This document shows positions 9,718-19,926 of a DNA stretch of 64,000 bases, piece after piece. The DNA lies in NCBI RefSeq assembly GCF_018736045.1, contig NZ_CP076133.1, positions 2,140,001-2,204,000 of the forward strand, written 5' to 3'. Source of the stretch: Flammeovirga yaeyamensis. Its GTDB lineage: Bacteria; Bacteroidota; Bacteroidia; Cytophagales; Flammeovirgaceae. Under the pieces are notes generated by a model. The model was not told the DNA's origin. It was given only the letters and a program-made list of their open reading frames with translations, and did no database searches. Every line of letters begins with the position of its first letter. Positions within the stretch are counted from its first letter, which is position 1. The position numbers were made by a program, and so were the translations under genes.

Positions 9718-10152
9718 ATGGCAAAATATATCTATTATAAAAAACCTTATACTGAGGTAGAAAAATTAGCCAAAAAGGCTAAAATGACCCTGAAAGATTA
9801 TGTGAAAAGTCTACCTTCTGCAGACGTCAAAAATTTTGAAACGAGGAAGGCATTTTTCCAGAGTTTTACATCCAAAAGAAAAGCAGCATGGAAAGGCGAT
9901 GAAGCCACCTCTATGATCTTCGTGGATGGAGTTAAACCTTATGCATTATCAACTAAAGATTTTCTAGAAGAATATCGTATTGCTATTCAACATAGAGGCA
10001 GGAAGCCTCGAAAGCAAGGCGGTTCCAATAAGATTGTTACTTTCAGAATGTCCAAAGAAGAGTATGATGCTTTAGATCAACAAGCATCTGCTAAGCAACT
10101 AAAAGTTTCTGACTACATCAGAAACTTAATTGAAGCAGATTTAAATAAGTAA
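9718..10152 (+). CDS. Small protein with C-terminal ribbon-helix-helix domain
   Basis: This is a basic 144-residue cytoplasmic protein. Residues about 100-142 (IVTFRMSKEEYDALDQQASA and onward to SDYIRNLIEADL) read as a ribbon-helix-helix DNA-binding motif of the MobC/CopG style: one beta strand, two helices, and a conserved turn before VSDYIRNLI. The N-terminal 95 residues are lysine-rich and not recognised. They begin with short helices, and the segment AKMTLKDYVKSLPS around residues 22-35 resembles the second helix of an RHH repeat, so a degenerate second copy is possible. It stands alone between sbcB and a strong bidirectional terminator. A transcription regulator or nucleoid-type protein is the best guess. 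Confidence 0.7.
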   Translation: MAKYIYYKKPYTEVEKLAKKAKMTLKDYVKSLPSADVKNFETRKAFFQSFTSKRKAAWKGDEATSMIFVDGVKPYALSTKDFLEEYRIAIQHRGRKPRKQGGSNKIVTFRMSKEEYDALDQQASAKQLKVSDYIRNLIEADLNK

Positions 10153-10166
10153 TTTAAAATTGGGTC

Positions 10167-10206
10167 AAAAAAAAGAGGAACATCAACTGTTCCTCTTTTT
10201 TTTTAT
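10167..10206. terminator. Bidirectional intrinsic terminator
   Basis: A stem of 12 bp (AAAAGAGGAACA and its complement) has a 5-base loop, with A-runs on the left and T-runs on the right. It can therefore stop transcription from both sides. It sits exactly between the convergent RHH-type gene and the end of the PUL left arm. Confidence 0.88.
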
Positions 10207-10826
10207 TCCTCCATTGGAAGAAGTGTAAGTTCGCTTGGACCTGCATCTTCTAACACATTTGTCTTTTGCTCTTTATACCCTCCCAATCTTTTTAGATGTG
10301 CTTTATAGCTATCTTGCTGATTAGAATCTAAAATGGTCAATAAGAATTTCTCCTTTTTTGTCTTTGCTCTTTGAAAAGCGTCATCGTATTGATCACTTAA
10401 TATTCCGTGCTCATTTTTTTGAATGACAACATTCTTATTTACTTGGATAAAATACTCTTCAATTACTTTCGTTTGATCTTCTCTTACATCAATGATCTTT
10501 CTCAAATCTTTGATATCGCTATTCGTCTTCAGAAATGAACCAAGCGTGACTAACTGATCTTCTGTTAAGATCTCGTTTCTTTTTTCCCAAAAACTCTGAT
10601 CTAGCTCAATTTTTTCAGAAAGCCCCATGTTGGCATTCTTGGGATCTTTTTTAACGACCAAATAACTGTACCTTGCTTTTTGCATCTGACGTTTTTGCAG
10701 GTCGTTTAGATTTACAATATTGTCCATCCAAAATGTAAAATGTCTTGCTTCTTTCTCTAATTTACTTTGAGAGAAAACAGAAGAACTAAAAAGAATAAAA
10801 AGAATAAAAGCTGATAATAACTTCAT
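10203..10826 (-). CDS. Secreted protein of unknown function, paralogue of 46213-46821
   Basis: This 207-residue protein has a signal peptide (about 1-20) and a mostly helical, charged body. I do not recognise a family. It is visibly related to the 202-residue protein at 46213-46821: both start with MKLLSA/MKKLLSA-type signals, have a WMDNIVNLNDLQ or WLTSVITLSDQQ segment near residues 32-45, an FWEKRN segment near residues 79-84 and a following LxTLG. The helical, low-complexity look recalls periplasmic helical-hairpin proteins of the Spy/CpxP type, but that is only a resemblance. It follows the second GH5-sulfatase gene by 22 bases and ends at the operon terminator, so it may be co-expressed with the PUL enzymes. 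Confidence 0.65.
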   Translation of the reverse strand: MKLLSAFILFILFSSSVFSQSKLEKEARHFTFWMDNIVNLNDLQKRQMQKARYSYLVVKKDPKNANMGLSEKIELDQSFWEKRNEILTEDQLVTLGSFLKTNSDIKDLRKIIDVREDQTKVIEEYFIQVNKNVVIQKNEHGILSDQYDDAFQRAKTKKEKFLLTILDSNQQDSYKAHLKRLGGYKEQKTNVLEDAGPSELTLLPMEE

Positions 10827-10848
10827 AAAATTTAGAGTTAGTTGATGA

Positions 10849-13800
10849 TTAATGTTTAATTATTCGATGAGAATGACTTCCAATTTTCAGTATATACATA
10901 CCACGTTTTAAATGTGATACGTCTATAGTTTCTTTTGGCAATTGAATAGTTTGTTTTGAAATTACCTTCCCTTCTACTGAATACATCAATAATTGAATAG
11001 GGTTATTGTCCTGTTTTTGAATTACTAATTGATTTTGAACCGGGTTAGGATAGATTTTAAAATATCCTTTCTGATCAGGAATTGATGTTGGAGGTTCTGT
11101 TTCTGTACCTAGTACAGTAAAGAAAAACTGTTTTTCAGCTACTTCATCTCCCAGTGTCACCACTGCAGTAATATCAATTTCTCTTTCCTCTTCGAACCTT
11201 GTGATTTTAATTAAATCATTTTCAATACTTGCATATGAAGTATCTGAAGAGAACCATTGAATATTTGCGTTGCTTAAAGGTGCATCAATTAATATGTCCT
11301 GAGTCACGCCGTCATTAGAATCGTTACCTTGATAAATCAACTGAATCTCCTCTAAAATGCCATTCATTTCATTTGAGAACATTTGATTCACCTTGATAAC
11401 AAAGGTTTTAGTTTCTTTTAAATTATTTAAAGACACTTCCGCTTGTAGAACAACTACATGGGGAAAATAGTCTTTGGTTACTATACCAGAATCGTTCTGA
11501 ACCTGTAAAGCATTGTCATCTGAAGAAATCCAAGCTACTTTTGTACCATGTAAGCCTTCTTGTTCTAACCATAAGTTATTATTAACATTATTTTTAGAAT
11601 CTCCCTCCGCATAACCAATTTTTAACGCTTCGATGGCTTCTTTTAGTTGATTCATCTGCTCCACATCATCTTCAATCGTCACCTTTACATTATCAAAGTG
11701 AATCACACCCACAGTTTTACCCAACTGAATAGCCAATCGGAATGCACTCATACCTGTCGTTGAGTTCACTCTTGTCACCACCTCCAGAGGCGTATCTTTT
11801 TGAATCAATTGGGTCGCTCCATTAATTCTATCTCCATTATCCCCTTGAATTTGAGCTCTTATTTCTGTATCAACAGATGAATACACATCAAAACTTATAA
11901 TCATCTCTTTAGGATCTGATACCGTATATCCTATTGGGTATTGATCTGTTCTTAAAGTTAGATTCGAAAAGGCTCCTCCATTACTCTGAATATCCATTGT
12001 AGCGCCCAACGTATTATTCGATGGGAAAGGCCCACTTCTTAATTCATATTGGATTTCAGCATCTACTTTATGAGTGGTAGACCATCCATTTTCAATTCCT
12101 TCTTCAAAATTTGGGTTGACCAAAATTAGATTTTCAGTATCATTTTGATGAGTTTGTCCATAATACCTGTTCCACCACACTTCTGCCAATCTTCTTAAAT
12201 CGTTAATTCTATTCTGGTAAGAAGGATTGTTTATTTCATTTTTAGTTTCTAATTCTTGGATAGATTGGTACGAGTAAAACTCTTCATGACGTAATGTTAC
12301 ATTTTGGAAAGATGTTTCTATTGGCGACATACTTCTATCGTTCGTCCACATTGTGTATCTATCATTTCCCTTTTTAAATGTGTATCCATTCGATCCACTT
12401 TTTTTATAATAGGTCACCGCCAAGTCTAAAGGATAATCCGTTTCTTGATGATCTGCTATGTATAGTGAGTTACCTTGTAAAAACTGTGGCTTAGGTGTAT
12501 TGGTATAATCACAAATGGTAGGATATAAATCGATAAGTTGAACCGATCGATCCGTTCCTTTTAAAATATCCGTAGGATCGATAATGATCAGTGGTACTTG
12601 TGAGGCGTTTTGTAATAAATTATGTTTCCCCCACATATTATGATCACCCAAGTTGAAACCATGATCAGAAGTAATAACAATTAAAGTATTCTCTGCCTCC
12701 CCGACTGCTTCCAATTTGGTTACAATTTTTCCAATCTGTGCATCGATATAGGATGCACAAGCATAATATGATCTCAAAAGTTCTCTCTGTTTTTCTAATT
12801 CGAGCACATTTTGAAAACCATTGTATTCTGTCTCCCACTCCTGAGGAATATCTTTATAGCCCAATAACTCTGTAGGATCTTTGTAAGTAAAAGGATCTGT
12901 ACCTTCTGGCATTTTTTGAAAAGGCGCCAAAGTAAGCGTATTCTCATTGTATAAATCATGATATTTTTGAGGAGCAATAAATGGCAGGTGGGGCTTTTTA
13001 AATCCTACAGCTAAGAAAAATGGCTGCTCTACTTTACTAAAGTGATCTATATATTCTATTGCATGATCTGCAAATTGACCATCTTGATATCCATCGTCGT
13101 CTACATGAGAAGGGCCTATTTCAGTCGACATATCCGCTTCTACTCTGTAAGATGTTCCTTTTACAAATGGACCATACTCTTCAGGGTATTCATAATGATT
13201 AGGATCTTTGTAATTATCGGTCCAAGCAATATCGTGATGATTACCATCTACATTACGAGGATCAAAGACTTTACCTACTGCTGCCGTTCTATAACCATTT
13301 CTTGATAATAACTCAGGCAATGTTGTCAAATCGGGTGCTGTCTCAGATAATTGCAAAGTCAAATTAGTGACTCCATTACGTTCAGGATAAGTACCTGTTA
13401 AGAAAGACGCTCTCGATGGTCCACATACGGGGTATGAACATTGTGCATTGGTATATTGAATACCATTGGCCGATAACTTGTCTATTGTGGGAGTAATTAC
13501 TTCTTCATTCCCAAAAGCAAACAAATCCGTATTCAGATCGTCGATGACGATAAATAGTACATTCTTTTTCTGATCTGTTTTTAATAGTGCATCCACATGC
13601 CCAGGTAACCATTGTCTTCCTTCTCGAGTATAGATCATTTTATTGGCCTTTGGCCCTGCACACCATAATGCTGCCGAAAAACCCATCGATCTTGATACAT
13701 CTGCCACTGCTTTATGATAACGGATTCTCGATTGTTCATCACATGAATTGTTCGATCCGAATTCTCCCAAATATACAGGGACATTGTGCTTATCTGCCCA

Positions 13801-14592
13801 ATCTCTCACCTCTTGAAAATCTCTTTTCAAATTTTGATAATCATCAGGCGATCCCCAAAATGGTTTACTGCCCTCTATTTCTGGATATTTAGTAAAGGTA
13901 TTGGGCCAATAATAATGAAACCAAGGAATCAATTTATTGTCGTCAGCAAATACCTCTGGATCTAACATTTGAGGAGAATTAATCGCATTATCACCTCCAC
14001 CCGTTAGCATAATGATTCTATCCGGATTGTTTTGTCTTACAATCTGAAGTAACTCTTTATTCAGTTTATCGACCAATCCCTGCCCCATTTTAAAATAGGG
14101 TTCATTAATCAATTCAAATACCAACTTGTCGTTACTTTTATCTTTAAAATGATCAGATATCTGCGTCCAAATCGATAACATTCTTTCCCAATATTGAGGA
14201 ATTGGATACACCTCATCATCTTTAGATACCTCATCTAAAAACCAGTGTTCTCCATGTGCATTCAGTACAACAATTAATCCTGCTTCGTTGGCCCAATCCA
14301 CTACTTCCTCCACTCGTGTTAGCCAAGCAGCATCAACGGTATAAGGAGCATCGTTAGATGTATGTGAACCCCATCTTACAGGAAGACGAATGTGGTCAAA
14401 ACCTGCTGCAGCCACATCATCTATCATGTATTTTTCAATTGGTGCCGCCCAGTCTCCCTCGTTATTGGCACTCATTACATTTCCGAAATTATAGCCAATG
14501 CCCAACTTAGTATTCATCTCGTGAGCGGGAGATTGAGCAAACACTATTGTGTTTGTCAGAATAGTTAAAATTATAAGTAGTGTTTTTTTCAT
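10849..14592 (-). CDS. Secreted GH5 glycosidase-sulfatase fusion with CBM and T9SS signal
   Basis: This 1247-residue enzyme has a signal peptide (1-19), a GH5 domain (about 22-340) and a complete S1 sulfatase (about 345-800). These are followed by a CBM4/9-like beta-sandwich (about 820-970), two atrophied bacterial Ig-like repeats (about 975-1160) and a T9SS sorting domain with YPNP (about 1170-1247). GH5 acid/base E164 lies in ELINEP and nucleophile E277 in YLGEFGS. The sulfatase has IDDLNTD for metal binding and Cys390 in CGPSR, which is converted to formylglycine. It resembles the iduronate-2-sulfatase-like S1_7 group (inference). The protein should be exported and attached outside the cell, cutting and desulfating one glycan. 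The neighbouring 1553-residue gene has the same architecture. The exact substrate and GH5 subfamily are open. Confidence 0.9.
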   Translation of the reverse strand: MKKTLLIILTILTNTIVFAQSPAHEMNTKLGIGYNFGNVMSANNEGDWAAPIEKYMIDDVAAAGFDHIRLPVRWGSHTSNDAPYTVDAAWLTRVEEVVDWANEAGLIVVLNAHGEHWFLDEVSKDDEVYPIPQYWERMLSIWTQISDHFKDKSNDKLVFELINEPYFKMGQGLVDKLNKELLQIVRQNNPDRIIMLTGGGDNAINSPQMLDPEVFADDNKLIPWFHYYWPNTFTKYPEIEGSKPFWGSPDDYQNLKRDFQEVRDWADKHNVPVYLGEFGSNNSCDEQSRIRYHKAVADVSRSMGFSAALWCAGPKANKMIYTREGRQWLPGHVDALLKTDQKKNVLFIVIDDLNTDLFAFGNEEVITPTIDKLSANGIQYTNAQCSYPVCGPSRASFLTGTYPERNGVTNLTLQLSETAPDLTTLPELLSRNGYRTAAVGKVFDPRNVDGNHHDIAWTDNYKDPNHYEYPEEYGPFVKGTSYRVEADMSTEIGPSHVDDDGYQDGQFADHAIEYIDHFSKVEQPFFLAVGFKKPHLPFIAPQKYHDLYNENTLTLAPFQKMPEGTDPFTYKDPTELLGYKDIPQEWETEYNGFQNVLELEKQRELLRSYYACASYIDAQIGKIVTKLEAVGEAENTLIVITSDHGFNLGDHNMWGKHNLLQNASQVPLIIIDPTDILKGTDRSVQLIDLYPTICDYTNTPKPQFLQGNSLYIADHQETDYPLDLAVTYYKKSGSNGYTFKKGNDRYTMWTNDRSMSPIETSFQNVTLRHEEFYSYQSIQELETKNEINNPSYQNRINDLRRLAEVWWNRYYGQTHQNDTENLILVNPNFEEGIENGWSTTHKVDAEIQYELRSGPFPSNNTLGATMDIQSNGGAFSNLTLRTDQYPIGYTVSDPKEMIISFDVYSSVDTEIRAQIQGDNGDRINGATQLIQKDTPLEVVTRVNSTTGMSAFRLAIQLGKTVGVIHFDNVKVTIEDDVEQMNQLKEAIEALKIGYAEGDSKNNVNNNLWLEQEGLHGTKVAWISSDDNALQVQNDSGIVTKDYFPHVVVLQAEVSLNNLKETKTFVIKVNQMFSNEMNGILEEIQLIYQGNDSNDGVTQDILIDAPLSNANIQWFSSDTSYASIENDLIKITRFEEEREIDITAVVTLGDEVAEKQFFFTVLGTETEPPTSIPDQKGYFKIYPNPVQNQLVIQKQDNNPIQLLMYSVEGKVISKQTIQLPKETIDVSHLKRGMYILKIGSHSHRIIKH

Positions 14593-14612
14593 ATGTTTGT
14601 TCTATTATTAGT

Positions 14613-14636
14613 GGGCCGCCCTTTTTCAGGCGACCC
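14613..14636 (-). promoter_or_regulatory. GC-rich intercistronic hairpin without U-tract
   Basis: GGGCCGCCC pairs with AGGCGACCC (two G-U wobbles) around a 6-base loop, between the two GH5-sulfatase genes. No T-run follows on the minus strand. It is much more GC-rich than the surrounding sequence, which fits an RNA-stability or attenuation element rather than a full terminator. Confidence 0.5.
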
Positions 14637-14650
14637 GGTAATTCATCAGT

Positions 14651-17600
14651 TTATTTTTTTATGATCATTGATGATATATTTGATGTTTTAATGATATAAT
14701 TTCCTTTATACAGCTTGGAGATATCGATGCTCCAATTTTGTTTACCAAAGTTGTCTTCAGCAGAGAGGACCTCTCTACCCAACAAATCGTAAATCTTAAT
14801 TACTTTCTCCTCTTGAGACAATTTGATATTGATTACATTATTTGCTGGATTTGGATAGACTAAGAAGGAATTCGTTTTCAAGTCCTCTTGATTATCGAAA
14901 GAAGTTGTTCTGCTAGAAGAACTTTCAGTCACCTCATACAATTCGATATAATCAAAAGTGAAGTTGGCTACATTTAGTCCCAATTGAACAAATAATTGGA
15001 AGTACTCTGCATTGGCATCTACTTCTACATATGTTTCAATATCTTGAGCAGTAGAATTTAAAGCGATATTCTCTCCCTTTATTGTGTTGGTTATTCCATT
15101 CTGATCCGTAGACTCTAATTGGAATCTTATTTCAGATTGTTTAGATGAATACGCATTGGTCACCACTTTGAATCTTCTAGGATAAGGCTGCACTTGATCT
15201 AAAAGGTACTTTTCCGATCTCACCATGATGTTTGATTTAGAAACTCCTCCTTCTGATACATTCACTCTTAATGCAGTATTATTCGAAACCTTATGTGTGG
15301 TTGTTTTAAATGCCACTTGATTCTCAGGCACATGCGTTGTATTCACATTGATGTACCAATTATTCAATCCATTATTAAAATCAGAATTGTAAAGAATAAG
15401 ATTTGAATGATTATCCACAATAGGTTCCTCATTTGGCACCTCTTCTTCTGTAGGAGTCTCCTCTTCCCCTGGAATTTCTTCTTCAACTGCTGTTTCAATT
15501 ACTTCTGTTGATACCACTACATTATCAAAGTAAATGTTACCTACCGTTTTCCCCATCTGAATTAACAGTTGAAAATCTGTCATATTTGAAGAAACTTCTA
15601 ATGAAGTGTTCACACGCTCTTGCCTTCCGTTAGGAATTGTGATTTCATCTGACAACACCTTTTCATCATTACTTCCTTTCAATTGCAATTTGATTTCCGT
15701 ATCAGATTCTGCATACACATCTAAGGAAATATATAGGGTCTGTGTTGTTGAAGATGTTGGTAGAGGATGTACATCAGATTTTAAACTGAAATTTGAAAAA
15801 CTTCCTCCATTACTCTGGATAGAATACCCTGCCGCACTGCTTGATGTAGTTGGGAAGTTTCCATTCAGTTCAGAGTAACTGATACCCGCACCGGTTTTAA
15901 CATTGGTACTCCATCCTATATTCATCCCATCTTCAAAACCAGGGTTAGTTAGAATTAAATTACTCACTTCGACAGGTTCCTCTTCAACTTCTTTTGCCAA
16001 TACGGTGATCAAGAAATCTTTATCGAGTGCATACCCCTCTTTTGCAATTCTAGCTGTTAAAGTGACTGTCTCTTCTTGTTCCGTTTGTGTTACTTCACCT
16101 GTAGTATTAATAACATCCATGTTAGAAGAAGTCCATGTCACAGTAGCATCTTCAATACTTAGAGGTAAATGTTCGATAGCATACTGAATACCATTACCAT
16201 CTTGCGGATCGTTGGCATTGAAGGTAATTGCCAGTTGATCTCTTAGCTGGTTTAAGCTAGCCAGAATAAGCTCTTCTTCGTTTTCCTCTTCTTCGACAGT
16301 TCCTTGTTCCACATCAGATACATACACATTGTCGAAATAAATTGCCCCTTCAGTTTTACCAAATTGGAAATAGAATTTAAAAGCATTCATTCCATTGGTG
16401 GTTGTGATCGATGTTTTAATTCTTTGAGTCGTATTTGCAGTAACTGTAAAAGCTTCTGTGTTGATATTATCGCCATTGTCTCCTTGTATCTGTACTCTAA
16501 ACTCAGTATTTGATGTTGAGTGTACATCAAAAGCAATAAAAAGCTCATGTGCAATTGAAGTGTTCAAACTATGCTGATTCGATTTTAATGACATATTAGA
16601 AAACGCTCCACCATTATTTTCAATCTCAAAAGCAGCCGCTTTACTATCTGTACCAGGGAACATACCCGAAGTTGCTGTAGCTACAATTCCTATATTTTCT
16701 TTTGCAGAATACGTCCATCCATTCTGAATACCTATCTCGAAACCAGGGTTTAACCTAATGAAATTGTTAGGGTCTAACACTTCAGTCACTATTTCTGACG
16801 CGTTTCCTCCTAAATCTATATTTTGATGCTCTACCTGATTTATACCTTGAACATGACCGTAATATTTATTCCACCAAACAGTCGCTAATTCTCTTAGTTC
16901 CTGAATGTCATCTTGGTAGTTAGCATCGTTAATTTGATTTCGTGTTTCTAATTCTTGAGCAGAAGAATATCTGTAATACTCTTCATGACGAATATCAACA
17001 GCATTGAACTCCATTCCTTTTGGTGTCATATCTTTTTTAGTAGTCCAAAGTGTATATCTTTCGTTTCCTCTTTTGAAAGAATATCCGTTAGAACCATCCG
17101 TTTTGTAATATGTGACCGCTAAATCCATTGGATAGTACGTGTCATCATTTTCTTGATGAAACAAAGAGTTACCTTGTAAGAACTGCGGCTTATTTACTGC
17201 AGTATAATCACAAATCGTAGGATACAAGTCAATTAATTGCACCGATCTATTTGATGTTCTCAAATTGTTTGTAGGATCAATAACAATCATAGGTATTTGA
17301 GCTGCATTTTGTAATAAATTATGCTTGCCCCATTGGTTATGGTCGCCTAAGTTAAAACCATGATCAGAGGTGATGATAATTAATGTATTATCTTTCTGAC
17401 CTGTTTCTTCCAATTTGTCAATCACTTTACCAATTTGTGCATCGATATAAGAAGCACAGGCATAGTATCCTTTGATCAATTCTCTTTGCTTCTCAAGATC
17501 CAATAACTTTGTAAAACCATTGTATTCCGCACTCCAAGTCTGAGGTATATCACTATATCCTTTAATTTCTGAAGGATCTTTTTGTATAAAAGACGCTGTC

Positions 17601-19312
17601 CCTTCAGGTACTCCTTGATAAGATGCTAATGATAAAGTTCTATTTTCATATAGATCAAAATATTCTTTTGGAGCAACAAATGGCAAATGTGGCTTTTTGA
17701 AACCCACGGCAAGAAAAAAGGGCTGTTCTTGTGTTCCGAAATAATCTAAATAATCCATGGCGTGGTTGGCAAACTGACCATCTTGGTAGCCATCATCGCC
17801 TACATTTACAGGACCTACTTCAACAGAGACACCACTTTGTACTCTATATTTTGAACCTTGAACAAAATCGCCATATTCTTGAGGGTAATCGTAGGTATTC
17901 GGATCTTTATAGCTTTCTGTCCATGAATCTGTATCGTGATGATCATCTACCGATCTCGGATCGAAAACTTTACCCACTGCAGCTGTCTTGTAACCATTTT
18001 CTTTCAAGAGCTCTGGTAACGTTGTTAATTCTGGAGACGCTTCTTCCAATAAAGTTGATAAGTTAGTGACACCATTTCTTTCAGGATATGTTCCCGTTAA
18101 CATCGATGCTCTAGATGGACCACATACTGGGTAAGAACATTGTGCGTTTTGGTATTGTATCCCTTCATCAGCCAATCGATCAAAATTGGGTGTTATTACT
18201 TCTTGATTACCAAAAGAGAACAAATCAGTATTTAAATCATCCACCACGATAAATAGTACATTCCTTTTTCCTGATGGCACTGTAGCACGAGGAGTGTATT
18301 GTGTTAGGGCTTCTGTATGGCCAGGAACAAATGTTCTTTCTACTCTATTGTAGATCATTTTGTTTGCTCGCTCTCCGGCACACCAAATCGTTCTTGGTAT
18401 ACCTAAATTTTCAGCGGTTTGTACTACTGCTCTATGATATAATAAGCGAGAAGCCTCTTCGCAATTATTATTAGAACCAAACTCTCCTAAATACAAAGGA
18501 ATATTGTTATTGTTCGCCCAGGTTTTTACTTCTAGAAAGTTATTTTCTAAATAGGTATAGTCTTCAGGCGTACCCCATGTAGGACGACTGTCTTTAACTT
18601 CAGGGTGCTTTGTAAATTGATTTGGCCAATAATAGTGGAACCAAGCAATGAGTTTATCGTCATTTCTAAATGTTGCCGGATTCATTTGTTGTGGAGAATG
18701 AATAGCATTATCTCCACCACCGGTCAGCATTACAATTCTATCCGGATTTTCGTTTCTAACAATCTCCAATAACTCCACATTCAGCTCGTCTACCAAAGAT
18801 TGCCCCATTTTGAAATAAGGCTCATTGATCAATTCAAATATTAATTGATCATTGCTCTTATCTCTAAAATGATGACCAATTTGCCTCCACATGGCTAACA
18901 TTCTATTCCATTTGTTTTGATCAGGATATACAGTGTCCTCTTTAGTAACTTCATCCAAAAACCAGTGTTCGCCATGTGCATTTAAGATTACTATAAGTCC
19001 ACGTGAAGTTGCCCAATCGATCACCTGTTCTACCCTTTCAAGCCAGGCAGGATCTATAGTGTAGGGTGCATTCTCCTGTGTATATCCATCCCATCTAACG
19101 GGAAGACGTATATGTCTAAATCCAGCATTGGCAATATCTTCAACATTACCTTCCTGAATAGGAGCACCCCAATTGCCTTCTTGGTAAGCACTCATTACAT
19201 TTCCGAAATTATATCCGGTCCCCAAACGGTCGGCCATTCTTTGAGCAGGTGTTTGGGCGTTAGTTTGACCTATAAAAAAGATCATTGATAGTATAAATAA
19301 TAATTCTTTCAT
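14651..19312 (-). CDS. Secreted GH5-sulfatase fusion with three CBM-like modules
   Basis: This 1553-residue protein is a paralogue of the 1247-residue enzyme next to it. Order: signal peptide (1-19), GH5 (about 22-345; E164 in ELINEP, E277 in YLGEFGS), S1 sulfatase (about 352-815; Cys397 in CGPSR), CBM4/9-like module (about 853-1000), atrophied Ig-like repeat (about 1005-1115), second CBM-like module (about 1117-1270), an acidic Glu/Pro/Thr linker, third CBM-like module (about 1304-1457), and a T9SS sorting domain with YPNP (about 1475-1553). Both catalytic residues sit at the same positions as in the paralogue, so this is a tandem duplication followed by module gain or loss. It is the first gene of the unit ending at 10203. 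The enzyme should act extracellularly on a sulfated beta-linked glycan. Confidence 0.9.
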   Translation of the reverse strand: MKELLFILSMIFFIGQTNAQTPAQRMADRLGTGYNFGNVMSAYQEGNWGAPIQEGNVEDIANAGFRHIRLPVRWDGYTQENAPYTIDPAWLERVEQVIDWATSRGLIVILNAHGEHWFLDEVTKEDTVYPDQNKWNRMLAMWRQIGHHFRDKSNDQLIFELINEPYFKMGQSLVDELNVELLEIVRNENPDRIVMLTGGGDNAIHSPQQMNPATFRNDDKLIAWFHYYWPNQFTKHPEVKDSRPTWGTPEDYTYLENNFLEVKTWANNNNIPLYLGEFGSNNNCEEASRLLYHRAVVQTAENLGIPRTIWCAGERANKMIYNRVERTFVPGHTEALTQYTPRATVPSGKRNVLFIVVDDLNTDLFSFGNQEVITPNFDRLADEGIQYQNAQCSYPVCGPSRASMLTGTYPERNGVTNLSTLLEEASPELTTLPELLKENGYKTAAVGKVFDPRSVDDHHDTDSWTESYKDPNTYDYPQEYGDFVQGSKYRVQSGVSVEVGPVNVGDDGYQDGQFANHAMDYLDYFGTQEQPFFLAVGFKKPHLPFVAPKEYFDLYENRTLSLASYQGVPEGTASFIQKDPSEIKGYSDIPQTWSAEYNGFTKLLDLEKQRELIKGYYACASYIDAQIGKVIDKLEETGQKDNTLIIITSDHGFNLGDHNQWGKHNLLQNAAQIPMIVIDPTNNLRTSNRSVQLIDLYPTICDYTAVNKPQFLQGNSLFHQENDDTYYPMDLAVTYYKTDGSNGYSFKRGNERYTLWTTKKDMTPKGMEFNAVDIRHEEYYRYSSAQELETRNQINDANYQDDIQELRELATVWWNKYYGHVQGINQVEHQNIDLGGNASEIVTEVLDPNNFIRLNPGFEIGIQNGWTYSAKENIGIVATATSGMFPGTDSKAAAFEIENNGGAFSNMSLKSNQHSLNTSIAHELFIAFDVHSTSNTEFRVQIQGDNGDNINTEAFTVTANTTQRIKTSITTTNGMNAFKFYFQFGKTEGAIYFDNVYVSDVEQGTVEEEENEEELILASLNQLRDQLAITFNANDPQDGNGIQYAIEHLPLSIEDATVTWTSSNMDVINTTGEVTQTEQEETVTLTARIAKEGYALDKDFLITVLAKEVEEEPVEVSNLILTNPGFEDGMNIGWSTNVKTGAGISYSELNGNFPTTSSSAAGYSIQSNGGSFSNFSLKSDVHPLPTSSTTQTLYISLDVYAESDTEIKLQLKGSNDEKVLSDEITIPNGRQERVNTSLEVSSNMTDFQLLIQMGKTVGNIYFDNVVVSTEVIETAVEEEIPGEEETPTEEEVPNEEPIVDNHSNLILYNSDFNNGLNNWYINVNTTHVPENQVAFKTTTHKVSNNTALRVNVSEGGVSKSNIMVRSEKYLLDQVQPYPRRFKVVTNAYSSKQSEIRFQLESTDQNGITNTIKGENIALNSTAQDIETYVEVDANAEYFQLFVQLGLNVANFTFDYIELYEVTESSSSRTTSFDNQEDLKTNSFLVYPNPANNVINIKLSQEEKVIKIYDLLGREVLSAEDNFGKQNWSIDISKLYKGNYIIKTSNISSMIIKK

Positions 19313-19653
19313 AGCAATTTAATTATGTAAGTATAGTTTACATCCTTTCTTGGATGTAGATAGTAGTCGTGGTTAATTATCATTTCTGATAACATCATCT
19401 TATCACATTCAGTAAATAATAAAGGTATATTATATTCAATATTTGTTCTTATTATTTTCATTTCATTTAGGTAGAATACAATACTTTTTTTAAATAGGTG
19501 TTGAAATAATTTACTACAATATGATAAGCAATTCATAAATCATTTTAAGTGATTATGAGAGAGCATTCTTAAAATTTTAGATTAATTTTAATATCAAACA
19601 TTTATTATAACTCCGAATATTTATGAATAAAATGATATAGTATTGTTAGTAAT

Positions 19654-19680
19654 ATCAATGTTAGCGCTAATTCCATTGAT
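19654..19680. promoter_or_regulatory. Palindrome TTAGCGCTAA with outer inverted repeat; possible operator
   Basis: A 10-bp perfect palindrome, TTAGCGCTAA (19661-19670), is flanked by ATCAATG (19654-19660) and its complement CATTGAT (19674-19680). The AGCGCT core resembles LacI/GalR-type operators, which is family knowledge rather than proof. It lies about 340 bases upstream of the GH5-sulfatase start codon. Confidence 0.3.
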
Positions 19681-19926
19681 GAAAGACAGTCACACATCAT
19701 GTGAAATTAATTAATAAAGTACAGATAAATTAAATTAATTAATAAGTGAAAAATAAATGATTACTATATCAATTTAAGAATAAAAAAACTACAGATTTAT
19801 GGATAAATATTTTTGAATTTAACTATTATTGTTTTTATGATTACTTAACTTAATTTAAAACAAATAAACCAAGTATTCAAAATAATTACTACCTATTTTT
19901 TGGTAAATAAAAATAACAAAGTATAG

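Noticed and set aside
14651-19312. Assembly artefact joining a GH5 and a sulfatase gene
   Set aside because: Two paralogues show the same fusion with the same spacing of catalytic residues, and the reading frame is unbroken.
19309-19536. 75-codon minus ORF upstream of the GH5-sulfatase gene
   Set aside because: Overlaps the start of the large gene, has no domain, signal or good start context, and lies in a very AT-rich promoter region.
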